64,000 nucleotides of DNA from Apodemus sylvaticus (taxonomy: Eukaryota > Chordata > Mammalia > Rodentia > Muridae): the NCBI RefSeq assembly GCF_947179515.1, contig NC_067474.1, positions 88,797,324-88,861,323 of the forward strand, given 5' to 3'. This document shows, piece by piece, positions 34,528 to 45,164 of the stretch (the stretch's first letter is position 1; each line of letters begins with the position of its first letter). Below the pieces are notes generated by a model that saw only the letters and a program-made list of their open reading frames with translations, did no database searches and had not been told where the DNA came from. The translations under genes were made by a program, and so were the position numbers.

Positions 34528-34701
34528 AATTTAGAATTGCTTTTTTTTTATAAATGATTTTGCTTTTTTGGAATAATATGGGTTTGGTTAAAGCTCACTT
34601 CATATCTTAATCATTTCTCTGTTAAATACATTTATGAAATAAAATGAAGAAAGTCTTGTACGGTTATTTAGAACTTAAACTTGTTTTGAAACCATAAGCT
34701 T

Positions 34702-34774
34702 TTGTTGTTGCTGCTGCTGCTGCTACTGCTGCTGCTGTTGTTGCTTCTGCTGCTGCCGCTGCTGCCGCTGCTGC
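34702..34774. repeat. (CTG)n-rich triplet repeat
   Basis: About 24 triplets, mostly CTG on the + strand, interrupted by CTA, TTG, TTC and CCG. The poly-Leu open frame across it has no further support as a gene. Interruptions of this type usually stabilise CTG/CAG arrays. Confidence 0.93.
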
Positions 34775-35382
34775 ACTATCATTCAAATCTAGAGTCCTTG
34801 CAATTTTTTTCCCAGAGATATATCTCCCTTAATGAAGCATCTACAATGAGAGGAATGAATGGCTGCGGTTGTGAAGCAATATCTAATATCTAGCCAATAT
34901 GCATGCTACTGAACCCAAACATTCCTCATATAATGCCATGCACTGATTAGGAGAAACTTAAATCCCAACACTGTTCTGGACAAATTTGATGAGCAATGAA
35001 AATCTGGTGCATTCAGTTCAAGCTGGTATATAGTCCCCCAGTTGACCTTGCTGTATTCCTTTATTCTGGTCATTAAAGATTATAATAGTGCCTGGTTTTT
35101 ATTCCTTTAACTGATCTGTGATCTGAAAACAAAGGTAAAAGGTAGATAGCATGACTACAAAAGTATGTGGGCTGGCCCAAAGCAACCAGCCCTGCTCCTG
35201 CTTGCTTCCTTCACCTTAAAGGCAATGTATCACCAGTTCTTTTTACATGGAAAGTCCTAATGTAATTAATTCTACACTAGCCAACTTTAAAATAATGACA
35301 ATGAAATACCAAATCAAAAGATTGTCTGCTAGTGGAATTTTTAAAATATTTGTGGCTTTGTCTCTCTATTCTGCTTCATTCC
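34775..35382. other. Unique intergenic sequence
   Basis: No gene or repeat recognised between the triplet repeat and the GAPDH pseudogene. Confidence 0.45.
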
Positions 35383-36487
35383 AGAGACAGCCCCATCTTT
35401 TCACCCATTGCCAGACTGTGAGACCTGCGGCAAAGGTCACAGGAAATGAATATGGCTATATAGAGTGACTGGTCCCCAGGACTGTCGTACAAATTTGGCA
35501 ACTTGAATACAGTCATTATCAATATTTCCAACACTGACCTCACCATATTACAGTCTGATGTTACCCATAACAAGTTCCTTGGACTGGTTAAGTCTGTGAA
35601 TGAGAAGCCTATCAGCAAACAGAAGGGCATCTCCATCCTCCAGGAGCAAGACTCCACCAATATTAAATGGGCTGTTTCTATTTCCAAATATTTTACATAG
35701 TCTCGGGGCAAAAAGGAAAAAAAAAGCTGTGGCTCATTTAAAGAATGGAACCCAAATATTCATCATCTCTGCCCTTTCTGCTGAAGTCCTTATGTCAGTG
35801 ATCCAGACAGTTCATGAGAAAACACTCTCTAGATTGTAAGCATGCCTCCTTAACGACCAACTGCTTAGGCCTCATGGGAAAAGTCATCATAATAATTCTG
35901 GTATTATTAAGGGATTCTTGACCACAGTCCTACCCTTCACTGCCACCTTGAAAAGTTTGGATAGCTCTGATAACAGGGACAACCCAGAATATGATCACTG
36001 AATCCACTGGCCTGGATTTTACTTTAAGCAAGGTCATTCAAGAACTGAATGGGAAACCTCCAAAATTTCTGTCATTGATCTCACCTGATACATGAAGAAA
36101 GCTGCCAAATATGACTATATCAAGAAGGTAGAGAAACAGACACCAGAGAGCTCTCTAAGGGACATCTTCAGCCATACTGAGGACCAGGCTGTCCCCAGGA
36201 AATTTAACAGTGACACTTACTCTTCCATCTTTGATACTGGGGCTGGAATTGCCCTTTAAAACTACATAGTCAAGTTGATTTCTGTGTATGACAATGAATG
36301 TAGCTAAAGCAACAGTGTAGTAGCCTTCGTAATTCAAATAGCATCCATGGAGTTTAAAAGCTCTGGACCACTTACTCCAACAAAATCATGAGAGAAAGAG
36401 AGAAGCTCTATGCTTCAAAGAGGTCCATGGCCCAAGCTAAGAACCTAATGTACTAAACATTTCCCTTCACAGTTTCCCAAGTTCAAC

Positions 36488-36998
36488 AGAAGAAAAAGGA
36501 TGAGGAGGAAGAGAAGAAGAGGAAAGAACAAGAAGAGGAAGAGGAAGGGTAAAGAAGGGGAAGGGGAAGGAGGAGGGGAGGGAGAGAAGAACGGGCAGGG
36601 GAAGGGGAAAGAGAAGGAGAAGGGAAAGGGGAAGGGGAGGAGGAGAGGAGGTGGAGGTGGAGGAGGAAGTGGAGGAGGAGATGGAGGAGGAGGAGAAGGA
36701 GAAGGAGAATAGGAGGATGAGAAGGAGGAAGAGGAGGAGGAGAAAGAGGAGGAGGAGAAGAGGGGGGGAGGAGGAGGAGGAGAAAGAGGAGGAGAAAGAG
36801 GAGGAGAAAGAGGAGGAGGAGGGGGAGAGGAGGAGGAGGAGGGGAGGAGGAGGAGGAGGAGGAGGAAGAGGAGGAGGAGGAGGAGGAGGAGGAGGAGGAG
36901 GAGAAGAAGAAGAAGAAGAAGAAGAAGAAGAAGAAGAAGAAGAAGAAGAAGAAGAAGAAGAAGAAGAAGAAGAAGAAGAAGAAGAAGAAGAAGAAGAA
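36488..36998. repeat. 510-bp purine tract, (GGA)n then (GAA)32
   Basis: Almost pure G/A on the + strand for about 510 bp inside the GAPDH pseudogene 3' UTR. It moves from irregular GAA/GGA mixtures to (GGA)n and ends in 32 uninterrupted GAA units (36903-36998). The 100-200 codon open frames on both strands (poly-Glu/Gly/Arg, poly-Leu/Ser/Pro) are artefacts of it. Confidence 0.96.
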
Positions 36999-37009
36999 TT
37001 ATTATTATT

Positions 37010-37362
37010 TTGGGGGGAGTCCATAGGCTCATAAGGAGTGGCATTATTGGAAAAGATTAGGACATGTGGCCTTATTAGAATAGGTTATAAATTGCTCAAG
37101 TAAGTGTATCACTGGTGATGAGCTTTGAAGTGTTTAGAGCTCAGGCAGGCTCAGTAGCTCACTTTCCTTTATGCTACCTGCTATTCCAGATATAGAATTC
37201 TTGGCTCCTTTTCCAGCACATATACCTGTGTACCACCATGCTTCAACAATGATGACATTTTACCAAACCACTTAACTGTAAGCCATCCACAATCAAATGC
37301 TTTCCTTTCTAGGACATGCTGTTGTTATATGATCTCTTCAAAGCAATAAACCCTAAGACAAG
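37010..37362 (+). mobile_element. Murine interspersed repeat, family not named
   Basis: It follows a frequent rodent repeat: 'ataaggagtggcattattgg', 'acatgtggccttattagaat', 'cttaactgtaagccatccac', 'tgctttcctttctagg' and 'caataaaccctaagacaaga'. It sits between the purine tract and the last bases of the GAPDH 3' UTR, so it inserted into the pseudogene. I do not assign a Repbase name with confidence. Confidence 0.7.
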
Positions 37363-37405
37363 ACCTATTCTCTATTATCATCAATAAAGTTCACTGTACC
37401 CATAT

Positions 37406-38159
37406 AAAAGCATATATGGCTTTCTGATGCTTTCAAAATAAAAAACATCCGGTTTAAAAAAAAACTATCTTATCTAACTGTTCAAAAACATTGCATACTA
37501 TAGTAACCCCAGAAACATTCAATAATCCTTGTGTGCTGGCTGGCTCTTCATATTTATGCAAAGTCAACTTAGTGATTGAAGTAAATCCACAGACTTCACT
37601 TAAAATAATAGACACCGATGTCTTGGATTCTCTATATTGTCTATGTCATCACTTCCTGAAAATACTCAATCTCATCTTATTCTATAAATGATTGCTGTAT
37701 TTAAGTAATGTGTGTTCAGAACCCATGCCTTTCAAAAATCCATTTGCATTAGATTAAAATGAGATGCTAGAAAACATTTGAATCCTTGGGTCTACATTAG
37801 CATCCACTGAAGCAAACACTAGCTATAAAGCCCCAGACATGCATTTTCAGATACATTTCATAAGCACTGTAGTACCACAGGATTTGACATAAACAAAGCA
37901 TTTGAACTTCTGGATCACAGAGAAATCAAAGAGCATGGTGAGAGAAAGGAAGTTCCAGGCAGAGGAAAGATGCCAACAGAGAAAAAATAATAGGAGAAAA
38001 TCTAGAAATTACAATTTCATAGGGCTAAAGAAGAACAGAAATGGTATGTGTAAGGTTACCAGATAACTGTGTCACTTCTGGTACTCAAATGTATATTTTC
38101 TCATTGTTTGATATGCACTGGCACTCTATATGCCATCTTCTCTGCAGCCCAGGCATAAT
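37406..38159. other. Unique intergenic sequence
   Basis: No recognisable gene or repeat. Confidence 0.45.
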
Positions 38160-38161
38160 GG

Positions 38162-38412
38162 GACTTTTTTATTAAATATATTCTTTATTTACATTTCAAA
38201 TTATTTCCCTTTTTCCGGTCTGCCCTCCCTAAAGTCCCATAAGCCACCTTCCCACTCCGTCTCCCAATCAAGCCCCTCCCACTTCCCTGTCCTTGTATTC
38301 CCCTATACTGCTGCATCGAGCCTTTCCAGGTCCAGGGAACCTCTCCTCCCTTTGATGTCCAACAAGGCCATCCTCTGCTGCCTATGCATCTAGAGTCATG
38401 GGTAACACCATG
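38162..38412 (-). mobile_element. L1 LINE 3' UTR, antisense, first part
   Basis: 'ttctttatttacatttcaaa', 'aaagtcccataagccacctt', 'caaggccatcctctgctgcc' are the reverse complement of an L1 3' UTR. It is interrupted at 'aacaccatgtgtac' by another repeat and continues at 38769. Confidence 0.9.
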
Positions 38413-38768
38413 TGTACTGGCTGGTTTCGTGTGTCAACTTGACACAGGCTGGAGTTATCACAGAGAAAGGAGTTTCAGTTGGGGAAGTGCCTCCATAAGA
38501 TCCAACTGTGGGGCATTTTCTCATCCCTGGGCTGGTGTTCTTGGGTTCTATAAGAGAGCAGGCTTAGCAAGCCAGTGGGAGCAAGCCAGTAAGAAACATC
38601 CCTCCATGGCCTCTGCATCAGCTCCTGCTTCCTGACCTGCTCGAGTTCCAGTCCTGACTTCCTTTTGTGATGAACTGCAACATGGAAGTGTAAGCTCAAT
38701 AAACCCTTTCCTCCCCATCTTCCTTCTTGGTCATGATGTTTGTGCAGGAATAGAAACCCTGACTAAGA
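38413..38768 (+). mobile_element. Murine interspersed repeat inserted in L1
   Basis: A common murine repeat: 'gtgtcaacttgacacaggct', 'ggagttatcacagagaaagg', 'gggctggtgttcttgggttc', 'cagctcctgcttcctgacct', 'tcatgatgtttgtgcaggaa', 'tagaaaccctgactaagac'. The L1 sequence 'ccatgtgtac' is present on both sides, so a target-site duplication of about 10 bp is visible. Antisense relatives lie at 52.6 and 55.0 kb and a weaker one at 42.8 kb. Family name not assigned. Confidence 0.85.
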
Positions 38769-38889
38769 CCCCATGTGTACTATCTGGTTGATGTTTTTGC
38801 CCCTGGGAGCTCTGGGAGTACGGGGTGGCTCATATCATTGTTCCTCCTATGGTGCTGCAAACCCCTTCAGTTCCTTGGGTCCTTTCCTG
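38769..38889 (-). mobile_element. L1 LINE 3' UTR, antisense, continued
   Basis: Resumes 'ccatgtgtactatctggttg' and 'gttcctcctatggtgctgca', i.e. the next upstream part of the same L1 3' UTR, and ends at an inversion junction near 38888. Confidence 0.9.
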
Positions 38890-39288
38890 GAAAATATCAT
38901 CCTAAGTGAGGTAACCCAATCACAAAAGTACACACATGATATGCACTCACTGATAAGTGTATATTAGCTCAGAAGCTTGGAATACCCAAGACACAATTCA
39001 CATATATAAAGATGCCAAAGAAGAAGGAAGAACAAAGTATGCATACTCTGGTCCTTCTTAGAAGGGGGAACAAAATACCCTCTGAAGGAGATACAGAGAC
39101 AAAGTGTGGAGCAGAGACTGAGGGAAAGACCATCCAGAGAGTACCCACCTAGTGATCCATCCCATATACAGTATTACAAAACCCAGACACTATTATAGAT
39201 GCCCACAAGTATTTCTGACTGGAGCAGGATATAGCTGTCACCTGGGAGGCTCTGCTAGTGCATGACAAATACAAAGGAGGAAACTATC
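38888..39288 (+). mobile_element. Inverted 5' part of the same L1
   Basis: Sense L1: end of ORF2 ('ggaaaatatcatcctaagtg', 'aggtaacccaatcacaaaag') then the start of the 3' UTR ('ccttcttagaagggggaaca', 'gtgtggagcagagactgagg', 'gaggctctgctagtgcatga'). Relative to the adjacent minus-strand segment it is the missing 5' neighbour in flipped orientation, as produced by twin priming. Confidence 0.88.
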
Positions 39289-39390
39289 ATGGGACATTTA
39301 TAATCCTAGTATTCAAAATGCTGAGACAACCTGGTTTTGAATTTGGATCTAGCATAGAATAAATAACAAAACTTTGTCTTTAAAATAAGC
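39289..39390 (+). mobile_element. B1-like SINE, diverged, sense
   Basis: 'atttataatcctagtattca' and 'aatgctgagacaacctggtt' fit a degraded B1-type element; the end 'caaaactttgtctttaaaat' is the expected 3' motif. Confidence 0.6.
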
Positions 39391-40194
39391 ACCAATTTTA
39401 AAACCCTATGTTACATCACATTTTGATATTTTAAAATACATAGATATTCAAATAACTAAAACAATACTACCACTATAGGTTGATATATTCTCTAAATGAA
39501 CAAACAAACAAACAAACACTTCTAATTTTCTTACAACTGCCTGACAAAAGATTGTTAAGCAGCCAGTCTAGGAGCATCTCCACCTCACAGGTGAGAAAAT
39601 ACAAGCTTCCTGGCCTTTAGCAAGTTTTCCAACCCTTCTTGGTCCCAACAGTGAAGCCATGATTCCAACACTGAGCAGCATTTTCTAAGTGCAGCTATGC
39701 TTCTATTTATGCCTGGCTGAAATTTGTTTAAAACAAGACAAAACAAAACATAAAACCCTTGTCAGTTAAACTATTGATTTTTTTCCTACTTCTTGGATTC
39801 AAAGGATTCCTTCAGGATCTTACTCTGTACTTGATATTAACCTACATCAGAGGCTCTGCGATCACACTCAAAGCAATATGACACACACTAGATGAGCTCA
39901 GAGGATCCTGTACAAGAGTGAGTGGAAGCTGTACTCTGCATCCAAACCCAGCAGTTACAGCTGCATTGTCAAGAAGCAGCACTCATCACATTATCAGTTT
40001 CAGGTTGATAATTTAATATGATGGGTGTGAGGCACCAGCTACACATCTCTCTATCAGGAAACAATAATTGTGATCCTTTATTCTTCACTAGGAATATCAA
40101 GGTCATTGTCTGGATCAAATCTACACAGGAGATTCCCTCCTTAGATGTCATGAGAGATAAGCACCAAGCTGACATGTTCTAACGGAACTATCAC
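39391..40194. other. Unique sequence with a short (CAAA)n
   Basis: A (CAAA)n run lies at about 39499-39519. Otherwise no gene or clear repeat. Confidence 0.45.
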
Positions 40195-40450
40195 CTGCTA
40201 TCAGAGCCATTGTGACAGCTGTGTGACAAGACAACACAAGCCAATTCATCAGGCCTCTCAGCCAAAGTGCTGCCTGCCCTAATAGATATGAAAAGCATAT
40301 GCTCCCTGACACACAAACGGTGTTTATTACTACAGGGCTGTTTGTACAATGTTTGCATGATCCAATTAATTACTGTTGATTGTCATTCATTTTAATTGAT
40401 AAAAACAACAACTGTCAACTTTATTGAATGATTGCATTTATTGTCATAGT
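40195..40450. promoter_or_regulatory. Candidate developmental enhancer
   Basis: Repeat-free sequence dense in homeodomain and TALE-type motifs: 'tgacagctgtgtgacaag' (MEIS/TGIF-like TGACAG with a CAGCTG E-box), 'ccaattaattactg' (TAATTA core), 'ttgattgtcattcattttaa' (PBX/HOX-like), 'ttaattgataaaaac', 'attgaatgattgc' and 'atttattgtcatag'. Such clustering in a gene-poor region is typical of deeply conserved distal enhancers. No conservation data were available, so this is inference. Confidence 0.4.
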
Positions 40451-41431
40451 GTGAACTTTGGGAGCACACACACTCCTTCCTAGATACAAACAGCATCCAT
40501 GACTCCTTGGCTTTGATTTATGACCTTTTCCATGTATCCTGGGTCTTCCCATCCTCCCCTAAAACTCGATTGGTATTTTAAAGAAAGTCAAACTGAACAG
40601 AGATGAGGGGAATCTGTAAAGCTTATCCCATTCTATGCAGCAGTCAAGGTTCAGCATTAGCTGACTGCTATCACAAGGAGATATTAGATGATCAATAAGA
40701 AGTGATTTCTTTTTATTTTTTTAACTTCTAACTTTTAAATATTTGATTCCCCTGAAAGTAGAACTTACAACACAGACTTTCTGGAAATTCATTTCAGAAG
40801 TTACTCCAGAAGAAAAAAAAAAGGAATTAAAACCAATTAAGAGATGCTGGTCAGGTCCTTGATCTCCAGCCTCTTCCCTTCGGGTAAAGCAACACATGAG
40901 TTCGCATCCCCACCCCAGCACCTGTCTCCTATTGCCTTAACAGGTGTTCCTCCAGATAATATTTCCACTGCACTTTGTAACTTAGCAAGCCAAAGCACTG
41001 AGCTGGCTCATTTATGAAAAGCCCTGAACAGAAATGCTTCCTGAGGTGAAAAGTCACTGTGACTTATGGAGTCTTCTTGCCACTGAGGACAAAGGTGACT
41101 GAAAGGATGTAATGATACAGTCACTGACTAATAGGTAATAAAGCTGGGAACAATTAGGAACCAGCCTGATGAGTCTCACAAATTTCTCTGCTTTACCTGG
41201 ACAAAAGACTGACGGCCCTACATGGAAGCACAACATCCCCACAATAATGCAGCATTTAAACACTGAACTGAACCAAGTGTCCACATGTCTGGGATCCTAC
41301 AGGCAATATGGACATGTTGAATAACTGGTTGACTCTCCATTGTTCCTGACTTAAGATAAACAGCAGAAAAATGTGAATGATATGCCCATGACTGTAGAAC
41401 TAAATCAATAATCATTAGAATGATGATTCAA
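40451..41431. other. Unique intergenic sequence
   Basis: No recognisable gene or repeat. Confidence 0.45.
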
Positions 41432-41459
41432 AGACACACACACACACACACACACACAC
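41432..41459. repeat. (CA)n microsatellite
   Basis: About 13 CA units. Confidence 0.95.
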
Positions 41460-41461
41460 TG

Positions 41462-41858
41462 TAATATGTATGTGTAATGTCTCTCATAGGCTCATCTGTT
41501 TAAACACTGGGTCTCCAGCTAGTGATGTAGCTGAGGAAGGTTGTAGATCCTTTACAAGGTGGAAGAAGTGATACTAGAGAGAACCTTGGGGCTTTATTGT
41601 CTGGCCCATTTCCTGTTCACACTCTTCTTCCTGAAGCATTCACAATGTGAACAACCAGCTTCTTGCTCCTGCTGCCAAGACTTTCCTCCTCTTTACAGCC
41701 TCTTTACAGCTATGCCTTCCTCACCAAGGTGTACTGTATCACTGTAGCCTTCATGAAATTTTATGACAAACAATCCTTCCTAGGAGACTTAGGTTGCTTT
41801 TGTCAGGGTGTTTTATCACAGAGAAAGAAAGTAACTAATACTTTAGTTATTACATAGT
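41462..41858 (+). mobile_element. Murine interspersed repeat, sense
   Basis: Its end 'gttgcttttgtcagggtgtt', 'ttatcacagagaaagaaagt', 'aactaatac' matches a common murine medium-repeat 3' end that recurs at 53.7 kb and, in related form, at 57.8 kb. The body is diverged. Possibly RMER1-type, but the family is not certain. Confidence 0.6.
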
Positions 41859-41899
41859 TAATTAAATACTATATTATATAACATTATTTTACATAAGAG

Positions 41900-42025
41900 A
41901 TACTTCTTTTTTGTATAGAGTTCTGCCCCGTAGCTTAAGCTTGAATAGTAGCTTGTCCTTGAATAGTGATACTGCTTCCTAAGCCTTGAGAGGTACTGGA
42001 ATTATAGGCATGTGCCACATGTCTG
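41900..42025 (-). mobile_element. B1-type SINE, antisense
   Basis: 'ctgcttcctaagccttgaga' and 'ggtactggaattataggcat', 'gtgccacatg' are the reverse complement of a diverged B1 5' half. Confidence 0.75.
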
Positions 42026-42124
42026 CCCAAATCATAGTTTCTATTACCACCCTGAGAGCTACAACTAAAAAACAAACTCTATTAGGATGTAGAGTCCTAA
42101 AGTAGACTAGAAAGAATCATTGCT

Positions 42125-42322
42125 GGGTGTTTGTTGCTGTGTTGTTGTTGAGTTGTGGTGTTTTGTTTGCGGAGGTTTTGCTTTGTTTTGTTGAGATCAA
42201 ATCTCACTGGATAGATCTCACTGGCTGACACTCTCTGTGTAGGCATTGAACTTACAGACTTCCTCATGCCTCTGCTTCTCAAGCATTAGTATTAAAGGTA
42301 TGAGCCACCATGCCAGGCAGAA
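42125..42322 (-). mobile_element. B1-type SINE, antisense, with T-rich tail
   Basis: T/G-rich reverse-complemented tail, then 'tctcaagcattagtattaaa' and 'ggtatgagccaccatgccag', the reverse complement of the B1 start. Confidence 0.75.
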
Positions 42323-42539
42323 TCTTCTCTTAGTAGTTCCTGAAAGAGCCTTCGTATTCTAAAACATGAATCGGAGATAAAGATAAAATCTGTTTCCTGA
42401 AAAGGGGAATATATTTCTTCAATTATAAAAAAGGAATTAATATAAAATTGGGATTTTTAGCACCCAGATCATGTGACTGACAACTGCCTAAAACTTTAGT
42501 CTAAGGGATGTGATTCCTTCTTCTAGTATCTGCAGGTAC

Positions 42540-42665
42540 CAGCACACATGTGATATATATGTATACATGTGTATATATTATGCTTACATATAGGTATGTA
42601 TGCATGTTTATATATTTACATGTACCTATCCATCAAATACAAATTTAAAAATATATATGTATTTT
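42540..42665. repeat. AT-rich alternating (TATG/TACA) tract
   Basis: Degenerate alternating purine-pyrimidine sequence ('tatatgtatacatgtgtata'). Confidence 0.75.
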
Positions 42666-42804
42666 ATTGTGATAAGTAGAGAAATTAAGTTGCATACACA
42701 AAATAAGGCAATGGTAATCCAGTTTCAACATATACAACTACTGAAGCTGAATTTTGTGGGGTTTTGTAAGCACTTCGAAACTTGTCCTGTTCTCTGTAAA
42801 CTCT

Positions 42805-43095
42805 GTGTCCTAGTTTCATTTCTGTTGCTGTGATAAAAATATCCTGACAAAAAGCAAGAAGAAGAAGAGGGCCTATTTCAGCTCACAGCTCCTAGTCACA
42901 TCTATGGTATCAGGAAACTAAAATCAAGTAGGCACATTACACCATGGGCAGGAACACAGAAAAATCAATGTATGTACACTTCTTGCTTACTTTTCTGATT
43001 GCTTGCTTGCTTACATTCACACAGATTCTCCACTCCTATAAAGGTCAGGACATACTGCATAGAGAATCCTGACACCCAAGGGGAGAGGAATAAGT
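42805..43095 (-). mobile_element. Murine interspersed repeat, antisense, partial
   Basis: 'tctgttgctgtgataaaaat', 'gggcctatttcagctcacag', 'ctcctagtcacatc' match the reverse complement of the element at 38.41-38.77 kb. Its far half is diverged and contains a short (GCTT)n. Confidence 0.7.
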
Positions 43096-44090
43096 AAGCA
43101 ATAAAAGCCTTTTGAAAAAGCCTTATAGTGTCCTACCTATATAAGCTTCCAAATCACATACAAATATATCTTCATAGATATAAACATATGTAAATAGATT
43201 TTATATAACACGAGTAAAATAGACCAACTAGATATTTTATTCTAGCAAATAAAAACCACAGCATACCTAAACTCATACAGACATACACACAAATAAGTAT
43301 GTAAATAAGTAAATAAGCAATTAAGATAATCTAATTTCTGATAGATCAAATAGTCCAATAGATGAAGAAGAGCCAGAAGCAAGGAATGACTTATATTTTG
43401 ATTTTCACAGTTTTCAGTTCTCTTACTCAGGACATACTCATCAATAATCTGAGAAAATGAGATGCACACTGCATAGCTATGAAGTGACAGGAAGGCCACA
43501 CCTAATCAAAAACTATAGATGAAACAGAGTGAGCCTCAAAGGGATTGTACCAAAAGAGCTTCACTGTAGTTAATTCTGGGCAGGGCTCTGACCTGGAGAG
43601 AGGAATAATTGGTACCATCATTAAGTCTGCAGAGAAGAACTGTTTGAAAACTAAACCTGGGGGAAGGAAGTATGGGAGGGTAGGGGGAGCTACCAGCCAG
43701 TAAGGAATATAAGATTAAAATCCAAAAGGGCCTTGAAAACTTGAAGAAGCAAAGGACAGAATGCATTTCTCTCTTCTTTTTCTTCCACGGGATGGAAAAC
43801 ATTTTCCTTTCAGCCACAGAATGACACACATGTGGTAAGCCTACATGAGATGCTGGGTTGAGTTCTACAAATACATACTTAAGAAATAAAGTCCCAACTT
43901 GTAATTCTATGGAGAGAATTACTTTACTGAAGAAAAATATTACAGGAAACTGACAGCCTTAAGTATGGTACCTTCTCTGATTCTGGTTCACCTTTCTTCC
44001 CACTCCTAGTCTCAGTTAATTACACCTCTCGAGTGTTTTCCTTCTTCCTGTGCCACGGAACACTGGAGTGCAATCAGACTTTTCCTTGCC
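43096..44090. other. Unique intergenic sequence
   Basis: AT-rich, no recognisable gene or repeat. Confidence 0.45.
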
Positions 44091-44093
44091 TCC

Positions 44094-44210
44094 CTCTAAA
44101 CTGCTACTCTCTAAAAGAGCAGAGGCCATGGATCATGCATCTTTGCCTCTGCAGAGCACAGCACCTGACACACAATGGACGCTCATGAGTGCGTATTGAT
44201 TTACCACTGA
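44094..44210 (+). mobile_element. Ancient L2 LINE 3' end, sense
   Basis: 'gagcagaggccatggatcat', 'gagcacagcacctgacacac', 'aatggacgctcatgagtgcg' parallel the L2 3' end ('gcacctggcacatagtaggc'-like block). Confidence 0.6.
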
Positions 44211-44339
44211 AAACAGACTGAGCACATGTAAAGTGGACTTTGGGCATCTATTAAAAAATCTAGGTGTTACCTTGAAGCCCAGAAAAGAATTTATGACATC
44301 CAATAGCCACAAAGGTATGGTTAAAAAGTCATGATAATG

Positions 44340-44595
44340 GGCTGGAACAATGACTCAATGGTTAAGAGTACTGGCTATACTTGCAGATGGCCTTGGTTTC
44401 TTCCCCAGTACCTACACGGCAGCTTATGACTAGCTGTAACATCAGTTTTAGGAAAGTTGATGCCTTCTTCTGACCTCCAACTGGCACTGGGCACACTTGA
44501 GCACACAAACATCCATGTAGGCCAAATGCTCCTACATATATAAATGAATAAAACCTTTGGAATTATTCCTTTAAAAACAAAACAAAAAAAGGTAC
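44340..44595 (+). mobile_element. B2 SINE, diverged, sense
   Basis: 'gggctggaacaatgactcaa', 'tggttaagagtactggctat', 'gatgccttcttctgacctcc' and a CAAAA-type tail. Confidence 0.88.
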
Positions 44596-44609
44596 ACAGA
44601 AAAGTAAGT

Positions 44610-44750
44610 ATCAGTGACATTGGCTCAGTTATCCTAGTGCTCTGGAGGGACAGTCAGGTGGACCACAAATTCAAGTTAGCCTGGATTACAGTGATGTCAA
44701 AAGCAACTGCAGCCCCACCATAAGACTGTGTTTCAAAAACACAAGTAAAA
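44610..44750 (+). mobile_element. B1-like SINE, diverged, sense
   Basis: 'gttatcctagtgctctggag' and 'aagactgtgtttcaaaaaca' mark a degraded B1 about 20 bp after the B2. Confidence 0.6.
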
Positions 44751-45164
44751 TCCTGTTGAGTGGAGCATCTATCTACACAAGCTACCTTCCACGTGGGTTC
44801 ATGGAGAGCCATTGTGGAGAATGAGAAGGCAGATGGCAGGAACAATCTCCTGAGGAAAAAACTGCTCTGAGAGCCAAGGCTGGGATGTTTGGAAGGAAGG
44901 AGCAGGGAAACGGGTGCTCAGAAAGCAGGGAAAAGCTGCCAGTCTGAAGCTCACAGAGAAATACAGCTCCACAGAAGAAGGGAAGCAAGGGGATCACAGA
45001 AAGGGCAGAAAACAACAAACACCCAAAGAGGAAACCCTACCTGGCCTCAGCAAGTCCAACCTGTTAAATCTGTAAGCACAGACAGAACACACCAGTCCCA
45101 AGGCTAAGACGCAACACAACGTGAAGTTGAAGAAAACAAAAATAAAACAACTCTGGCATGATTG
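44751..45164. other. Unique intergenic sequence
   Basis: No recognisable gene or repeat. Open frames on both strands are unsupported. Confidence 0.4.

Larger units (their letters stand above)
35383..37405 (+). pseudogene. Gapdh-ps: Processed GAPDH pseudogene, split in its 3' UTR
   Basis: GAPDH is the glycolytic glyceraldehyde-3-phosphate dehydrogenase, and rodent genomes hold hundreds of retrocopies. This one is intronless and near full length. The 5' UTR matches from 'agagacagccccatcttt'; the start codon is GCG at 35427-35429; coding homology runs to about 36353. Recognisable pieces are 'STNIKWAVSIS' (parent NIKW), 'HLKNGTQIFIISA', 'ASLTTNCLG', 'QELNGKP', 'FDTGAGIAL' and 'VKLISVYDNE'. The catalytic Cys of the ASCTTNC motif is Leu (TTA, 35850-35852), and there are many stops and frameshifts. 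The 3' UTR starts at 'ctctggaccacttactccaa', is broken at about 36488, and its last part 'catcaataaagttcactgt' appears at 37382. No poly(A) tail or clear target-site duplication remains, so it is old. Confidence 0.93.

Noticed and set aside
35503..35839. 65- and 79-codon frames as short genes
   Set aside because: They are pieces of the decayed GAPDH reading frame.
36445..37044. Open frames of up to 199 codons on both strands in the purine tract
   Set aside because: They are poly-Leu, poly-Ser/Pro or poly-Glu/Gly translations of (GGA)n and (GAA)n and vanish outside the tract.
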